This document shows positions 5,363-6,545 of a stretch of 6,545 nucleotides of DNA, piece by piece. Under the pieces are notes generated by a model, which worked only from the letters and a program-made list of their open reading frames with translations, did no database searches and had not been told where the DNA came from. A program made the position numbers and the translations under genes. The first letter of the stretch is position 1, and every line of letters starts with the position of its first letter. The stretch is taken from NCBI GenBank assembly GCA_023381535.1, contig JAMCSN010000351.1, positions 1 to 6,545 on the forward strand, in the 5' to 3' direction. The stretch comes from Bacteroidota bacterium. GTDB taxonomy: Bacteria > Bacteroidota > Ignavibacteria > Ignavibacteriales > Melioribacteraceae.

Positions 5363-6545
5363 ATGAAAAGGAATCTAATAATAGCAATTATTTTTTTAGC
5401 GATTGGATTAACAGCCGGCTGGTTAATTTTCAAAAGCGGGGATGCTTCATCGGTAAACAGCAATGAAAAGAAAATATTATACTACCGCGACCCGATGAAC
5501 CCTACAATTACATCGCCTACTCCAAAAAAATCTTCGGACGGAATGGATTTCGTTCCAGTATATGAAGAAGGAAAAAGCGGAAGCGGTGAAAGAAAAATTG
5601 CTTATTACCGCTCGCCTATGAATCCAACTCAAACTTCCCCCGTTCCAAAGAAAGATGAGATGGGAATGGATTACGTACCGGTTTATGCGGACCAGGTGGG
5701 CAATAATCAAATTCGTATTGATCCGGCAATTCAACAAAACACCGGCGTAACAACAGAGACAGTGGAAAAAAGAAAATTATCGCGCAACATCAGAACCACA
5801 GCAAATATTACTTACGATGAAACTAAACTTTATACAATAACTACAAAAATTATGGGCTATGTAGAAAAGCTTTTTGTTGATTACACCGGTCAACTTGTGA
5901 AAAAAGGACAGCCGCTTTTAGAAATTTACAGCCCCGATCTTGTAAGCACTCAAGAAGAATATTTGCAAGCAATTCGTTATCGCAAAAAAATGGCGGGCAG
6001 CTCTTCAGTTGAGGCGCAAAAAGGCGCCGACGATTTAATTCAAAGCGCAAAGAGAAGATTACTATACTGGGATATATCCGACGCAGAAATTAAAGCTATT
6101 GAAGAAAGAGGAACGCCTCAAAAGACAATGACAATTTATTCTCCGGCAAATGGAATTGTTACAGATAAAATGGTTATTAACGGGCAAAGCATAATGCCGG
6201 GAATGGCACTTTACAAAATTGCAGACCTTGCAACCGTTTGGGGACTCGCACAAGTTTATCAGTATGAACTTCCATGGATAAAAGTAGGCGATATAGTCGA
6301 TTTGCAGTTATCATATATTCCGGGTAAGTCATTTCAAGGACGCGTGACTTACATTTACCCTTACCTTGATACAGATGCTAAAACAATTCAAGTAAGAATT
6401 GAAATCAGAAATTCAAACAATTATGAATTCAAGCCCGGTATGTTTGCAGACGTAACGATTAAATCTCCCCTCACTCTTGAAACTGTAGCTGTACCAAATC
6501 AAGCGATCATTCACACCGGCACAAGGGACGTTGCAATAATAGCTT
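5363..6545 (+). CDS. CusB-type periplasmic adaptor with two heavy-metal-binding domains (3' end beyond window)
   Basis: The first 394 residues of an RND membrane-fusion protein are present; the frame is open at the window edge. It would link the inner-membrane RND pump to the channel encoded upstream and probably hand metal to the pump. A signal anchor (about 4-23) has no lipobox cysteine. Two heavy-metal-binding domains follow at about 37-67 and 78-108 (YYRDPMNP...GMDFVPVY and YYRSPMNP...GMDYVPVY). The adaptor core has a lipoyl-like half about 158-190 (GYVEKLFVDYTGQLVKKGQP), a short alpha hairpin about 193-245, the second lipoyl half about 257-288 (YSPANGIVTDKM), the CusB-typical IADLATVWGLAQVYQYEL stretch (286-303) and a beta-barrel to about 368 (FKPGMFADV at 356-364). 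The membrane-proximal part begins at about 372. A strong AGGAG site (5351-5355) seven bases before the ATG sets the start. Likely substrates are Cu(I)/Ag(I), judged from Met-only ligands. A CusA-type pump gene is expected next. Confidence 0.94.
   Translation, partial: MKRNLIIAIIFLAIGLTAGWLIFKSGDASSVNSNEKKILYYRDPMNPTITSPTPKKSSDGMDFVPVYEEGKSGSGERKIAYYRSPMNPTQTSPVPKKDEMGMDYVPVYADQVGNNQIRIDPAIQQNTGVTTETVEKRKLSRNIRTTANITYDETKLYTITTKIMGYVEKLFVDYTGQLVKKGQPLLEIYSPDLVSTQEEYLQAIRYRKKMAGSSSVEAQKGADDLIQSAKRRLLYWDISDAEIKAIEERGTPQKTMTIYSPANGIVTDKMVINGQSIMPGMALYKIADLATVWGLAQVYQYELPWIKVGDIVDLQLSYIPGKSFQGRVTYIYPYLDTDAKTIQVRIEIRNSNNYEFKPGMFADVTIKSPLTLETVAVPNQAIIHTGTRDVAIIA
5471..5686 (+). repeat. In-gene tandem duplication of the metal-binding domain
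   Basis: Codons 37-67 (5471-5563) and 78-108 (5594-5686) of the adaptor gene encode two 31-residue units with 23 identical residues and no gap, separated by a Gly/Ser-rich linker (EEGKSGSGER). Both keep YYR-PMNP, PKK, GMD and VPVY. Copy 2 has three Met (86, 100, 102); copy 1 has two (45, 61), with Asp59 where copy 2 has Met100. The cysteines and histidine of the classical CPMHP...CPKCGM form are absent from both copies. The DNA copies differ at many silent positions, so the duplication is not recent. Confidence 0.9.

Noticed and set aside
5477..6253. Minus-strand ORFs opposite the adaptor gene
   Set aside because: The + strand frame here is continuous from 5363 to the window end with clear adaptor motifs. 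The antisense frames are shadows without recognisable content.

Overview
This AT-rich window (roughly 40% G+C by eye) holds a tRNA-Lys gene followed by what looks like a complete regulatory module and the first part of the metal-efflux operon it probably controls. All protein genes are on the + strand. A 7TM-type sensor kinase, an NtrC-type sigma-54 activator, a CusC/CusB-type efflux pair, a tRNA without an encoded CCA and moderate Shine-Dalgarno signals would suit the Ignavibacteria/Bacteroidota-Chlorobi neighbourhood. That placement is inference from style only; nothing here is a phylogenetic marker.

Layout: tRNA-Lys(UUU) at 24-95, then a strong intrinsic terminator (98-136). A spacer of about 160 nt carries two small palindromes (205-220 and 239-257) and a TATAAT-like box. 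Next is a 703-aa membrane histidine kinase (295-2406) with nine predicted membrane segments, HAMP, PAS and a complete kinase core. After 13 nt comes a 449-aa sigma-54-dependent response regulator (2420-3769). The 299-nt gap after it (3770-4068) holds an imperfect tandem direct repeat (3814-3849), a near-consensus -24/-12 sigma-54 promoter (3912-3927) and an easily overlooked 31-codon ORF for a single-span membrane peptide (3953-4048). Then come a TolC/CusC-type outer-membrane factor (4069-5343) and a CusB-type periplasmic adaptor (5363 onward) that is still open at the window edge. An RND pump gene (CusA-type) is expected just beyond the window.

How they may work together (inference): the kinase has a His/Met-bearing periplasmic loop that could sense a metal such as Cu(I) or Ag(I). 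It would phosphorylate the regulator at Asp52. The regulator would bind upstream of 3912, possibly at the tandem repeat, and remodel sigma-54 RNA polymerase at the -24/-12 promoter. This would switch on the small membrane peptide, the outer-membrane channel, the adaptor and the pump. The adaptor carries two tandem copies of a cysteine-free, Met-containing heavy-metal-binding domain.

The efflux and two-component families themselves are well known. The less ordinary parts are the sigma-54/NtrC control of a Cus-like operon, the 31-aa leading ORF, the duplicated metal-binding domain and the Met/His patterns.
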